30,665 nucleotides of DNA from CAZHMN01 sp964533705 (GTDB lineage Bacteria; Electryoneota; B3-LCP). The stretch lies in NCBI GenBank assembly GCA_964533705.1, contig CAZHMN010000031.1, positions 1 through 30,665 on the forward strand. Direction: 5' to 3'. The notes beneath the pieces are model-generated. The model saw only the letters and a list, made by a program, of their open reading frames with translations, ran no database searches and was not told the DNA's origin. Position numbers and translations under genes: made by a program. Shown piece after piece: positions 1 through 8,163 of this stretch (position 1 is the first letter of the stretch; every line of letters begins with the position of its first letter).

Positions 1-1389
1 CTGACCGACCTGCACCTGCGGGCGGCGGTGAAGAAGGCTACCGATCATTCGCTGGCTAAGCGCGCCGAGGTGGTCGCTGAACTGCCAGACTGGGAGGAGT
101 TGCGGGAAGAGGCGGCACAGATACGCGATCGGACTCTGGCCGAACTCGACCGGCATCTATTGACCCTGGAAGAGCGGGCCTTAGCCAAAGGCATTCGGGT
201 TCATTGGGCTAAGAATGCCGCTGAAGCCAATAAAATCATCGGCGACATCTGCCAGGCAAGTGCAGGGGCGGTTCGCCAACCGTCCTCGCCAAAACCCATC
301 ATCGCCAAGTCCAAATCCATGACCACCGAAGAGATCGGCCTGACGCCTCACCTGGAAAAGCTGGGATTCGAGGTCGTGGAAACGGATCTGGGCGAATACA
401 TCGTACAGATCGCCGGGCAGATGCCCTCGCACATCACCGCGCCAGCTTTGCACCTGTCAAGATCCGACATCGGGAAGCTATTTTCGGATAAACTGGGCGT
501 GGATTACATCGAAGATCCCGCCGAGTTGATCGGTATCGCCAGGAAAGTGCTGCGGGAAAAATTCCTGAAAGCCGACATCGGTATCACCGGCGCCAACTTC
601 GCCATCGCCGAAACGGGCACACCGCTGATGGTCGAAAACGAGGGCAACGGCAGATTAGTCGGCGCCATCCCCAGAGTTCAAATCATCGTCATGGGCATCG
701 AAAAGGTGGTTCCCACCTGGGATGATCTCCTGCCTTTGCTGGAGTTGCTGCCGCGTTCCGCTACCGGCCAGCGGATCACCGGCTCCGTCCTCTATTTCAA
801 TCGCCCGAGCACGAGCGAAGATCGAGACGGCCCTGAAGAGCTGCATCTGGTTATTCTGGATAACGGCCGCACGAAAGCGCTGGAGGATCCCCAGTTGCGA
901 TCCATCCTGCGCTGCATCCGCTGCGGAGCTTGCCTGAACGTCTGCCCGGTCTATCGCCACACCGGAGGACACGCTTACGGCTGGGTTTATCCAGGACCCA
1001 TCGGCGCGGTGCTGGCACCGATATTCCTGGGCCTGGAAAAGGCGGAGGATCACCCCTTCGCGTCCAGCCTCTGCGGACGTTGCAGCGAGATTTGTCCGGT
1101 GAAGATCGAACTGCATCATCACTTGCTGACCCTGCGCAGCCGGATCACTACAGAAAAATCTAAGCTGACAACCGAACGGGGAATGATGGCGGCCTGGCAG
1201 AACGTCATGGATCGTCCTGAGCTCTATCGGGTTCTCTCTGAAATGCCGCGATTTCTGTTTTATGACATACTGGGGGGGAAATGGTCGCCCAATTTGCCTA
1301 TTTGGGGTCGGGAACGATCCGGGCCGGACATCGCTCGGCAAAGTTTTTCCGAAATGTTCAAGAAAGAATTTCCTGAAGATGACGTGTAG
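1..1389 (+). CDS. lutB: Lactate utilization iron-sulfur protein LutB (5' partial)
   Basis: LutB is the iron-sulfur subunit of the LutABC complex, which oxidises L-lactate to pyruvate in the cytoplasm. The frame is open from base 1 and the residues before the GTG at 28 already match the family's N-terminal helix, so the true start lies upstream of the window and the GTG is not the start. The LUD domain covers roughly residues 60-290 (numbered from the GTG) and includes the family segment GITGANFAIAETGT. Two ferredoxin-type clusters follow: CIRCGACLNVCP near residue 295 and CGRCSEICP near residue 350. The tail (WGRERSGPDIARQSFSEMFK) is the normal LutB ending, so the 3' end is intact. lutC follows after 15 nt; lutA is expected upstream, outside the window. 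Family assignment is firm; the lactate substrate is inferred from the family. Confidence 0.93.
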   Translation: MTDLHLRAAVKKATDHSLAKRAEVVAELPDWEELREEAAQIRDRTLAELDRHLLTLEERALAKGIRVHWAKNAAEANKIIGDICQASAGAVRQPSSPKPIIAKSKSMTTEEIGLTPHLEKLGFEVVETDLGEYIVQIAGQMPSHITAPALHLSRSDIGKLFSDKLGVDYIEDPAELIGIARKVLREKFLKADIGITGANFAIAETGTPLMVENEGNGRLVGAIPRVQIIVMGIEKVVPTWDDLLPLLELLPRSATGQRITGSVLYFNRPSTSEDRDGPEELHLVILDNGRTKALEDPQLRSILRCIRCGACLNVCPVYRHTGGHAYGWVYPGPIGAVLAPIFLGLEKAEDHPFASSLCGRCSEICPVKIELHHHLLTLRSRITTEKSKLTTERGMMAAWQNVMDRPELYRVLSEMPRFLFYDILGGKWSPNLPIWGRERSGPDIARQSFSEMFKKEFPEDDV

Positions 1390-1404
1390 ATCGAATAAAT
1401 AATC

Positions 1405-2094
1405 GTGGAACAATCAGATCGTTCGAAAGCGGAGATTCTAGGTCGCATTAAAGAAGCGGTCGCCAACGCTGAACCGCCAACAGCACCGCCTCAGAAAGCG
1501 GCCAAAATCGCACGGCCGGAGGATGCGGGGAGTGAATTAACCCTGCAATGTTTCAGCGAAATGCTGCAATTGGTCGGTGGAGAATGCCATATTTTGGCTG
1601 GTGAGGAGGCCGCGGTGAGCGTCCTCAGGGGATTACTCAGTGAGGTCAGAGAGGAAGGAATACTGGTCTGCTCTGACCCGGAACTCGAAAAACAGGCGGT
1701 GCCCAGGGTTATTGAAGAAGCCGGGTGCGAAGTTTTTCGTCAGGCCGTAAGGCTCTCCCGAGGAGAAATCTCTCTGGAGCGAGCCGCTGAAGCAGCTATC
1801 GGAATAACCACCGCTCAGGCCGGTATCGCCGATACGGGAACTGTCGTTCTCCACCACACCGCCGAAAGAGGACGCCTGGCGGCGCTTCTGCCTCCCGTGC
1901 ATGTCGTGTTTTTAAAGCGAGACAGAGTCTTTCCCGATAAAATCAGCTACTTAGCGGCGGTTCGCCAGGAGGGATTCGACCTGGGTGCAACACCCACGAC
2001 CTGGGTTACCGGACCGTCCCTGACCGCGGACATTGAAAAGGTACTGGTCAGAGGGGCTCATGGACCGAAACGTATGGTTGTATTGCTGCACTAA
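1405..2094 (+). CDS. lutC: Lactate utilization protein LutC (LUD domain)
   Basis: This 229-residue protein is a single LUD-domain protein of the LutC/YkgG family, the third part of the lactate oxidation complex. The C-terminal half shows the family core: ITTAQAGIADTGTVVL around residues 130-150, then LAALLPPVHVVFLKRDRV and a C-terminal TWVTGPSLTADIEKVLVRGAHGP near residues 195-220, with the invariant TGPS..ADIE pattern. The first 45 residues are low-complexity (PPTAPPQKAAK) and likely a flexible linker. GTG at 1405 is chosen because an in-frame stop lies at 1396-1398 and no ATG follows early; the ribosome-binding site is weak, which suits translation continuing from lutB 15 nt upstream. No promoter is visible between the two genes. 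Confidence 0.92.
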   Translation: MEQSDRSKAEILGRIKEAVANAEPPTAPPQKAAKIARPEDAGSELTLQCFSEMLQLVGGECHILAGEEAAVSVLRGLLSEVREEGILVCSDPELEKQAVPRVIEEAGCEVFRQAVRLSRGEISLERAAEAAIGITTAQAGIADTGTVVLHHTAERGRLAALLPPVHVVFLKRDRVFPDKISYLAAVRQEGFDLGATPTTWVTGPSLTADIEKVLVRGAHGPKRMVVLLH

Positions 2095-2123
2095 AATAAG
2101 ATACCCTCAATTAAATCAATAAC

Positions 2124-2786
2124 ATGTCCGATCAACCTTACGCAACCTGTGAAAGTTTAGACGAAAAGGCCGAAAACTGGTTGCAGCAGATAGCACCTTA
2201 CGGAAAACATCAATTATCGCTCAATCCCGCGACCGCCGCCTTACTGGTCATTGATCTGCAGAACTATTTCGTGGAGCCCACATCGCACAGCTTTTTACCG
2301 GCCGTCAGCGCGGTTCTTCCCAACGTGCAGAAACTGATAGCGGTGTTTCGCCAATTTAAGCGGCCGGTAATCTACACAACCCACGTACATAAACCGGATG
2401 GTTCGGACGCCGGCATCATGGGCTGGTGGTGGGGCGACATGATCAGAGAAGGGCATACCGAAGCGGAAATACACGCTGCAATCGCCCCCCAGCCGGATGA
2501 AAGAATCATCAAAAAACACCGCTACAGCGCTTTCTTCAACACCGATTTGGAGACCGTGCTGCGCTGCGCCAAAATCGAAGATCTGGTCATCTGCGGCGTG
2601 ATGACGAACCTCTGCTGCGAATCGACCGCCAGGGATGCTTATTTCAGAGATTATCGCGTCTTCTTCCTGGCTGACGCCACGGCGACCGTATGCGAAGAGA
2701 TGCATCTGGCGACTCTTATAAATCTATCCTATGGCTTCGCACACGTAGGACGGACGGAAGAAATTCTAAAGGCTTTCGAACACTGA
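2124..2786 (+). CDS. Isochorismatase-fold cysteine hydrolase
   Basis: This 220-residue cytoplasmic hydrolase has the isochorismatase fold. The catalytic triad is visible: Asp44 in LLVIDLQNYF, Lys130 or Lys131 in ERIIKKHRYSAFF, and Cys164 in the cis-peptide motif CGVMTNLCCESTARDA. Family members act on isochorismate, nicotinamide, N-carbamoyl compounds, ureidoacrylate or biuret, and the sequence alone does not choose among these. It lies 29 nt after lutC on the same strand with no promoter between, so it is probably the last gene of the lut transcript; no obvious biochemical link to lactate is known to me. ATG 2124 has only a weak upstream purine stretch. The gene ends just before the promoter at 2814. 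Confidence 0.88.
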   Translation: MSDQPYATCESLDEKAENWLQQIAPYGKHQLSLNPATAALLVIDLQNYFVEPTSHSFLPAVSAVLPNVQKLIAVFRQFKRPVIYTTHVHKPDGSDAGIMGWWWGDMIREGHTEAEIHAAIAPQPDERIIKKHRYSAFFNTDLETVLRCAKIEDLVICGVMTNLCCESTARDAYFRDYRVFFLADATATVCEEMHLATLINLSYGFAHVGRTEEILKAFEH

Positions 2787-2813
2787 AGAATAGAATTTTT
2801 GCGTACTTTTAGG

Positions 2814-2842
2814 TTGACAATCGGGTAAAATACTCATATATT
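2814..2842 (+). promoter_or_regulatory. Sigma-70-type promoter for the OmpA/TSP3 gene
   Basis: TTGACA (2814-2819), a 17-bp spacer and TATATT (2837-2842). It lies 45 bp before the ATG at 2887, leaving a short leader that ends in a strong AGGAGG site. The same hexamers and spacing recur at six other places in this window. Confidence 0.85.
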
Positions 2843-2886
2843 CGCTGCATTCACCTCAGAAGTTACAATTAGAGGAGGTAAGATAA

Positions 2887-4332
2887 ATGAAGGGCAGACA
2901 ACTATTTGTTGGTGTCTTGACGATCCTCTTGACCTTGAGCTTTTCCACGATGGCACAGAATGAAGACCTGAGGTTTGAATTCGGTGCTGGCGGTGGAATC
3001 GCCCTCGGATTGACTGAATCAGAGGATGATCAAATCCAGCCTTACGGTCGGGCCTTTTTCGGCTCTTCGTGGGTGAACAACATCCAAACTGAAATCGGCC
3101 TGGGATTCGGGTTGAACGGAGATGATAATTACGAAACGCGATTGATACCTATTGACGTTCGATTGAAGTTCAGTCCGTTCATGAGCGACCTTTGGATTCC
3201 GTATGTTTACACGGGACTGGGGGCGCTTTACTACGAGGTAGATACCGTTCCCCCCGACGTATCACAGACGCACGACTGGAACGGTTGGACGGCGCACATT
3301 CCTTATGGCGTGGGCGTTCAGTACAGAACCGGCGATTTTCTCGCCCTGGAACTCTGCGGAGGCGGTAATTACACTTTCACCGATGAAATCAACCCGGTTA
3401 TCAGTGAGGACGACGACGGCTTCCTGGCTGCTTTTCTTGGCCTTCGCTACACCATCGGCGGCAGAATCACGGACTCTGACGGCGATGGGCTGACGAACAA
3501 AATAGAGAAACAGTTGGGTACGGATCGGAAAAATCCGGATACGGATGGCGATGGGCTGACAGATGGTGATGAAGTCAGTACCTACATGACGAATCCTCTA
3601 AAAGGCGATAGCGATGGCGACGGCCTCGGGGATCTGGACGAAATTAATGTCCATAAGACCGATCCCAATAAGAAAGATTCGGATAAAGATGGCTTGGATG
3701 ACGGCGCTGAAATCACCAAGTACGTGACTGATCCGTTGAAGCCCGACACTGACAAAGACGGCCTTACAGATTACGATGAAGTCATGACCTATATGACCGA
3801 TCCGAAGGCAGACGATACCGATGCCGATGGCTTGAGTGATTCGCAGGAGATCCAACTCCATAAGACAGATCCGCTGAAGGTTGACACGGATAACGGTTCG
3901 ATCGACGACCTGGCTGAAATCAATCGAGGAACCGATCCGTTTAATGCCGAGGACGACATCCCCGCAGAGGAGATGCTTACCATCAAGGAGAGTGAACACA
4001 TCGTTCTGGAAGGCGTCGTTTTCAACTCCGGAAGCGCTGACCTTCTGCTTGAGTCCGAGGAAATCTTGATGAAGGCGTATAACACGCTCAAGGTCTATCC
4101 GGAGATTAAAATCGAGATTAGAGGTTACACCGACAATACCGGGAGCCGCGCTTTCAATATGAAACTATCCCAGAAACGAGCGGATGCTATCAGAGATTGG
4201 CTGATTAACAAGGGCATCGCGCCTGAAAGGTTGACCGCAAAGGGCCTCGGGCCAGATAATCCTATAGCCCCAAACGACACGAAGGAGGGAAGGCAGCAGA
4301 ATCGGCGCATTGAATTCGTCCGGATCAAATAG
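2887..4332 (+). CDS. OmpA-family outer-membrane protein with thrombospondin type 3 repeats
   Basis: This 481-residue envelope protein is built from four parts. Residues 1-23 are a signal peptide (MKGRQLFVGVLTILLTLSFS, likely cut after Ala23). Residues about 25-195 form an eight-stranded-type outer-membrane barrel, with alternating patterns such as GAGGGIALGL and ending in FLGLRYTIGGRI. Residues about 196-352 hold seven calcium-binding thrombospondin type 3 repeats of the D(S/T)DGDGL form, about 22-24 residues apart; the last (DTDNGSIDD) is degenerate. Residues 365-481 are an OmpA C-terminal domain that anchors to peptidoglycan, with Asp416 in GYTDNTGS and the Arg pair 473-474 in NRRIEF. AGGAGG lies 8 nt before the ATG. 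It has its own promoter and terminator, so it is monocistronic. It probably tethers the outer membrane to the wall, with a stiff Ca-dependent spacer. Confidence 0.93.
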   Translation: MKGRQLFVGVLTILLTLSFSTMAQNEDLRFEFGAGGGIALGLTESEDDQIQPYGRAFFGSSWVNNIQTEIGLGFGLNGDDNYETRLIPIDVRLKFSPFMSDLWIPYVYTGLGALYYEVDTVPPDVSQTHDWNGWTAHIPYGVGVQYRTGDFLALELCGGGNYTFTDEINPVISEDDDGFLAAFLGLRYTIGGRITDSDGDGLTNKIEKQLGTDRKNPDTDGDGLTDGDEVSTYMTNPLKGDSDGDGLGDLDEINVHKTDPNKKDSDKDGLDDGAEITKYVTDPLKPDTDKDGLTDYDEVMTYMTDPKADDTDADGLSDSQEIQLHKTDPLKVDTDNGSIDDLAEINRGTDPFNAEDDIPAEEMLTIKESEHIVLEGVVFNSGSADLLLESEEILMKAYNTLKVYPEIKIEIRGYTDNTGSRAFNMKLSQKRADAIRDWLINKGIAPERLTAKGLGPDNPIAPNDTKEGRQQNRRIEFVRIK

Positions 4333-4363
4333 CGCCTGCAAGTACCTCAACGATAAAAGAGAG

Positions 4364-4391
4364 AAAGCGACTGCACGGGGTCGCTTTTTCT
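4364..4391 (+). terminator. Rho-independent terminator after the OmpA/TSP3 gene
   Basis: AAAGCGAC (4364-4371) pairs perfectly with GTCGCTTT (4380-4387) across an 8-nt loop and is followed by a T-rich run. It sits 32 bp after the stop codon. Confidence 0.85.
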
Positions 4392-4433
4392 TTGCCGCGA
4401 AAATCTCATATCTTTCCAAATATTTCACAAACA

Positions 4434-4445
4434 TTGTAATTACAA
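4434..4445. promoter_or_regulatory. Perfect 12-bp palindrome upstream of the DUF3078 gene
   Basis: TTGTAATTACAA is a perfect inverted repeat 65 bp before the ATG at 4511, in an AT-rich stretch. I could not find the window's usual -35/-10 pair here, so it may be an operator or a non-canonical promoter region. The role is inferred only from its position. Confidence 0.35.
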
Positions 4446-4510
4446 TTATCGTAAAATAGTGAAAAGTTTCATGAATCAGCCGTAAGTTATACAATATCGG
4501 GAGAAGAATA

Positions 4511-5404
4511 ATGAAAAAGATCGTATTTTTAGCTCTTTTTACCGCACTGGCCTCTGGTTATGCCTTCGCCCAGAACCCACCTGAAGATCCCAACGCCTGG
4601 AAAACCACCGTAGAAGCCGGCCTGGGATTGAACCAATCCAGCTATTCCGATAATTGGGCGGGTGGGGAAGTTGGATCCATTATCTGGGCGGCGAATCTCC
4701 ACGCTACTGCACAGAAACAGTTATCTTCCAAATACCGCACCGAGAACGATCTCAAACTGGCTTTTGGACAAACCCACAACCAGAATCAGGAAACTAAGGA
4801 TTGGGCGTCACCCGTAAAATCTTCGGATAAAATTCGGTTTGATACCATCCTAAAAATGACCCTGCAAACCTATGTTGATCCCTATGTCGCCGGAGTCTTC
4901 CAGTCCCAGTTTTACGACGCCTCCGTTCCAGAAGTTAAGCGTTATATTAATCCCATCGAGTTGACCGAGAGCATCGGCGCTTCTCGCACCATCTTCGATA
5001 AGCCCTCAGGGAAGTTGACAACCCGCCTCGGATTCGGCCTGCGGCAGTATATCAACAATGTGGTCGTTGATACCCTGAATGAAGAAACGGAGATCGAGAC
5101 AAGTTCAGATGGTGGATTTGAATGGGTGACGGACTGGATGGCCAAGCTCTCCGAAACGCTGACTTATACGACTAAACTGACGGTGTTTCAGGCTCTGTTT
5201 TATTCAGAGGAAGATGAGCTGAAGGGGCTACCCAATGAAGACTATTGGAAGGCCACGGATATGACCTGGGAAAACCTCATGACGGCTCGGGTGAGCAAGA
5301 TCGTGCAGGTGAGTCTCGCCTGGGAACTGTGGTACGATAAGGAGATCTCAAAAGGCGGGCGTTTCAAGGAAACAGTGGCACTCGGCGTCTCCTGGATGTT
5401 ATAG
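4511..5404 (+). CDS. DUF3078-family outer-membrane protein
   Basis: This 297-residue exported protein begins with a clear signal peptide (MKKIVFLALFTALASGYAFA, cut before QNPPEDP). The mature part resembles DUF3078, a Bacteroidetes/FCB family thought to be outer-membrane beta-barrels: the early segment GLGLNQSSYSDNWAGGE matches the family signature GL.(F)SQ..(F)(S)NWA.GG, followed by repeated amphipathic strands and an aromatic C-terminus (ALGVSWML), which fits recognition by the barrel-assembly machinery. A GGGAGAAG ribosome-binding site lies about 5 nt before the ATG. It stands alone between two terminators. The ligand or transport role of the family is not established. Confidence 0.8.
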   Translation: MKKIVFLALFTALASGYAFAQNPPEDPNAWKTTVEAGLGLNQSSYSDNWAGGEVGSIIWAANLHATAQKQLSSKYRTENDLKLAFGQTHNQNQETKDWASPVKSSDKIRFDTILKMTLQTYVDPYVAGVFQSQFYDASVPEVKRYINPIELTESIGASRTIFDKPSGKLTTRLGFGLRQYINNVVVDTLNEETEIETSSDGGFEWVTDWMAKLSETLTYTTKLTVFQALFYSEEDELKGLPNEDYWKATDMTWENLMTARVSKIVQVSLAWELWYDKEISKGGRFKETVALGVSWML

Positions 5405-5436
5405 TCCCAGAATCAAGCCCCAAGCACATTAAAAGC

Positions 5437-5470
5437 AAACGAGTCCGGATGCGCATATCCGGACTCGTTT
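5437..5470. terminator. Bidirectional terminator between convergent genes
   Basis: AAACGAGTCCGGAT (5437-5450) and ATCCGGACTCGTTT (5457-5470) form a perfect 14-bp stem with a 6-nt loop, with A residues before it and T residues after it. It serves the DUF3078 gene on the plus strand and the sorting-domain gene ending at 5492 on the minus strand. Confidence 0.92.
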
Positions 5471-5491
5471 CTTTGTAGGTATGCCTGCGTA

Positions 5492-6403
5492 TTATTTTGT
5501 GAGCAGGAGTTTCAGCGTTTGCTGGTATGTTCCCGCCTTCAGATTCACGAAGTAGATGCCGGAAGACAGCGCGCCGGCATCCCACGTAATTTCGTGTCTG
5601 CCGGCATCTCGGTAACCGTCCACCAGGGTGGCGACTCGCTGACCGGCGAGATTGTATGCGACCATCTCAACCATGGCTGCTTCAGGCAAACTGTATGGAA
5701 TCGTTGTAGATGGATTAAAGGGATTGGGTGATGCAACCAGGCTAATTCGGTCGGGTACTTGCACAACCGATTTGGTGAGGTTTTCGTTCTCCCAACCTGT
5801 GCATTTCCAATCGCCGAGGCTATCATCCAGTGAGTTGATCAAGATGGGCCTGAAGATGCCCGGTGTTCCAAATCCCTTTCCAAAGTCATCTCGCACTTCT
5901 ACGCTTGTAATCTGGTTAAGATCTAATGCTATCAATATTTCAGTTTTGATACCTCCATGTCTAATTCCAAATACTTCTGCTTCTCTTTCGATGACCAGGC
6001 GATGATTTAATGTGTATGCTATTCTTTTGATGTTCACAGGCTCCCTGGTCAAGATTTTCACATTGGGATCTCGCGGCCAGTACATTAGCCTCACGAAGGC
6101 TTCCAAACGTTCATCAACAGTGATGGGAACGCTGTGCGATACGTTCGCATATAGAACGTTGAATTCGGCCATCATCCTCCAAGTCTTTCCGCTGAAAATC
6201 GCGACTATGCGTTTAGAATGAGGCATGGTGCATGCGCTGGTCTCCTCTATGAATTCGACGCCAGGGAAAACTTTCTCCAACAGAGGATGATGAATGGTTT
6301 CAGATCCGATTATACCGTCTTCAAATTTCGGTGGGCTCGGTGGCGGTTCGTCGTAAACGTCCTGGCTTCCAAGGGATGTGGCGGCACAGAGAAAAGCCAC
6401 CAT
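5492..6403 (-). CDS. Exported protein with C-terminal secretion-sorting (FlgD-like/T9SS type A) domain
   Basis: The last 85 residues (from VASPNPFNPSTTIPYSLPE through GQRVATLVDGYRDAG to GIYFVNLKAG and a LLLTK end) form the Ig-like C-terminal sorting domain seen in proteins exported by type IX secretion or related routes in FCB phyla. Residues 20-210 match no family I recognise. The first ATG gives MVAFLCAATSLGS, a signal peptide lacking a positive N-region. Translated upstream, the frame reads IKKRIILSAL directly before it, preceded by TAGGAGG at 6442-6436. The original start was therefore probably the codon at 6433-6431, which now reads ATC, possibly through mutation or a base error. The only in-frame stop upstream is TAG at 6442-6440. 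The terminator at 5437-5470 closes the gene. Confidence 0.8.
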   Translation of the reverse strand: MVAFLCAATSLGSQDVYDEPPPSPPKFEDGIIGSETIHHPLLEKVFPGVEFIEETSACTMPHSKRIVAIFSGKTWRMMAEFNVLYANVSHSVPITVDERLEAFVRLMYWPRDPNVKILTREPVNIKRIAYTLNHRLVIEREAEVFGIRHGGIKTEILIALDLNQITSVEVRDDFGKGFGTPGIFRPILINSLDDSLGDWKCTGWENENLTKSVVQVPDRISLVASPNPFNPSTTIPYSLPEAAMVEMVAYNLAGQRVATLVDGYRDAGRHEITWDAGALSSGIYFVNLKAGTYQQTLKLLLTK

Positions 6404-6546
6404 CAGTGCGGATAAAATAATCCTTTTCTTGATAACCTCCTAATTGATTTTAGACGATGAATTTTTACACTATATTTTGCTGTAGCCCAAGGACGATTTT
6501 GCGAAATGACCCATCCACAATGAAAATGCCGCAAAAGCCATTAGGG

Positions 6547-6640
6547 TGTCATTCCCGCGCACGCGGGAATCCATTTAACCTACTGTATTTTATGGATTTT
6601 TGGAACGTAAGCCCCCTTTCGGGCTTTCGCGAGGGTGACA
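6547..6640. repeat. Palindromic intergenic repeat, copy 1 (degraded right arm)
   Basis: The left arm, 6547-6573, reads TGTCATTCCCGCG followed by CACGCGGGAATCCA and is itself a hairpin. About 20 bp later a decayed inverted arm starts with ATGGATTT and ends with GAGGGTGACA at 6640. The same element occurs nearly intact at 30286-30358. Non-autonomous palindromic elements of this type are scattered between genes in many bacteria. There is no gene from 6404 to 6766 apart from this element. Confidence 0.75.
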
Positions 6641-6766
6641 GGGAACTCATAAGAGGCGAGTTTTGCAACGGTCCTATAATCGGTTGGAGCCTTTAACATG
6701 AACACCAGGCGGTTATCACCAGAACTCAAGTTTGTTTACTACAAAGGTTTCTCTTCATGAGGTTTG

Positions 6767-6860
6767 CGGGAGCGTGTGAGGATCGAACTCACCGCGGACT
6801 TTATTAGAGCCCGCCAGCGGGTTTGAAGCCCGTGGGCAACGCCAGTCACCATCCGCTCCC
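6767..6860 (-). tRNA. selC: tRNA-Sec (anticodon UCA)
   Basis: The minus strand folds as a selenocysteine tRNA. The acceptor GGGAGCG pairs with CGCTCCC, and the anticodon arm is GGGC-TTCAAA-CCC with anticodon TCA at 6826-6824. There is a long variable arm (GGCGGGCTC...GTCCGCG region) and a T arm GTGAG-TTCGATC-CTCAC. Total length is about 94 nt, the expected extra-long form. The base after the discriminator runs GCAAACC, so CCA is not encoded. It starts 15 nt after the selD stop codon on the same strand, so the two are probably co-transcribed. It delivers selenocysteine to UGA codons through SelB. The eighth acceptor pair appears to be a G/A mismatch, worth checking by folding. Confidence 0.93.
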
Positions 6861-6875
6861 ATGGCGGAAGCTCGC

Positions 6876-7934
6876 CTATGCTTCCACGAATATTTTTCCC
6901 GCGTTTCCTTCCTGTACCTGGCCGATCAAGCTGGCGCTGGACACGCCTTCAGCATGCAGACTTGCCAATAGATCGGCGGCGTCATCGGGGTGCACCGATA
7001 TAATCAGGCCGCCCGATGTCTGAGCGTCGTGAATCAGAATGCTCTGCTCTTCCGAAAGGCCGTTAAGTTCGGCGTGCGGCGCCACGAAGCTCAAATTGCT
7101 TTTGCTTCCTCCCGGTACGGTTTCCGGACCGGTGAAATCGTAAGCTTCGGGTAGAATGGGTATCTGCGAAAAGGTCAACCGGGCGCTGACACCCGAGGCG
7201 ATCATCATCTCATGCAGGTGCCCCATTAAACCGAATCCGGTTACGTCGGTGCAGGAGTGCGTCCGGAATTTCTGCATCAATTCGGCGGCCTTCTTGTTCA
7301 AAGCCGCCATAATGGAACCGACCTTCCGCTCTAACTCGGGCGTCCCGCGACCCTGCTTAATAGCCGTGCCGATCAGACCCATCCCCAGCGGTTTGGTCAG
7401 GATCAACCTATCGCCGGGTTTGGCGCCCGCGTTGCTGATGATTTTGTCCGGATGTATGATTCCCGTCACGGACAGACCGTACTTCAATTCCCTATCTATG
7501 CAGGTATGCCCGCCCGCTACCACAGCACCCGCTTCGAGGACCTTGTCCTGACCGCCGCGCAGAATGTCCGTCAGCACGGACAGCGGGAACGTACCTGTGG
7601 GCCAGCCGACCACGTTCAAAACGGTGATCGGAGTGCCGCCCATGGCGTAGACGTCGGATAGGGAATTCGCCGCCGCCACCTGCCCGAAAGTATAGGGATC
7701 ATCCAGAACCGGCGTGAAGAAATCCACCGTCTGGATGATGGCCAGATCATCGCTTATTTTATACACGCCGGCGTCATCGGCCGTGTTGGTTCCCACCAGA
7801 AGCCGGGGGTCATCTATCCGGGGTAAATCTTTTAAGACTTCGCCTAGCTCCGCCAGGCCTAACTTAGACGCTCAACCCGCGCAGGCAACTGTGGCCGTCA
7901 GCCGGACGATTTCTTCCTTTGTCATGTTCATCAT
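6876..7934 (-). CDS. selD: Selenide, water dikinase SelD, itself a selenoprotein (UGA = Sec21)
   Basis: SelD makes selenophosphate, the selenium donor for Sec-tRNA, from selenide and ATP. A simple reading opens only at the GTG at 7796, but the family's N-terminus continues upstream in the same frame to ATG 7934, crossing one TGA at 7874-7872. Reading TGA as selenocysteine gives VACAG-U-ASKLGL. U21 falls at the catalytic Cys17 of E. coli SelD and K24 at its essential Lys20. Downstream come TADDAGV (metal/ATP aspartates), TVDFFTPVLDDPYTFGQVAAANSLSDVYAMGG and the C-terminal AIR-synthase-like domain with DVTGFGLMGHLHEM. Total length is 352 residues, normal for the family. A SECIS-like hairpin follows the UGA. 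ATGs at 7934, 7931 and 7925 are all in frame. Confidence 0.93.
7842..7858 (-). promoter_or_regulatory. Bacterial SECIS-like hairpin after the selD UGA codon
   Basis: In the mRNA, GCCUGGC and GCUAGGC form a 7-bp stem (one G-U pair) around a GGA loop. The loop begins about 20 nt after the UGA, within the distance seen for bacterial SECIS elements, and carries the expected guanines. The hairpin lies inside the coding sequence, as bacterial elements do. Confidence 0.7.
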
Positions 7935-8013
7935 GTTTTAAATGCCTACCGCAGTACTGTTCTCCCCTTCAGGGTGCAGTTCTTGTTCCTATCAGATCCT
8001 ATCAGAACTTACT

Positions 8014-8042
8014 AATATAATAAATAATTCCTGTAATTGCAA
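8014..8042 (-). promoter_or_regulatory. Promoter for selD-selC
   Basis: On the minus strand TTGCAA (8042-8037), a 17-bp spacer and TATATT (8019-8014) lie 80 bp before the selD ATG. The hexamers and spacing equal those before the tRNA-Arg at the end of the window. Confidence 0.75.
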
Positions 8043-8062
8043 GTGATTCCGGTCAAAGAGCG

Positions 8063-8090
8063 AAAAAAACGCAGTGAGAAGAATCACGCA
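8063..8090 (-). terminator. Terminator after the GNAT gene
   Basis: On the minus strand a GCGTGA...TCACTGC stem with one bulged base and a TTCTTC loop is followed by a run of seven T residues. It lies about 75 bp after the GNAT stop codon and before the selD promoter, separating the two transcripts. Confidence 0.7.
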
Positions 8091-8163
8091 GAAAATATGC
8101 CAGCCCCCTCAAGCTTGAATAGTGCTTTAAACTGCGAATATTTCCGAAAACAGTGCAACTTGA

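Noticed and set aside
655..1413. Minus-strand open frame of 252 codons
   Set aside because: It is antisense to lutB, whose protein matches a known family; the minus frame has Arg/Gln-rich composition and no recognisable domain.
3475..3942. Tandem DNA repeat in the OmpA/TSP3 gene
   Set aside because: The periodicity comes from coding thrombospondin type 3 repeats, which explains it fully; it is not a CRISPR or mobile repeat.
6876..7796. selD starting at GTG 7796
   Set aside because: This start omits the catalytic residue; the family N-terminus continues upstream through the UGA codon.
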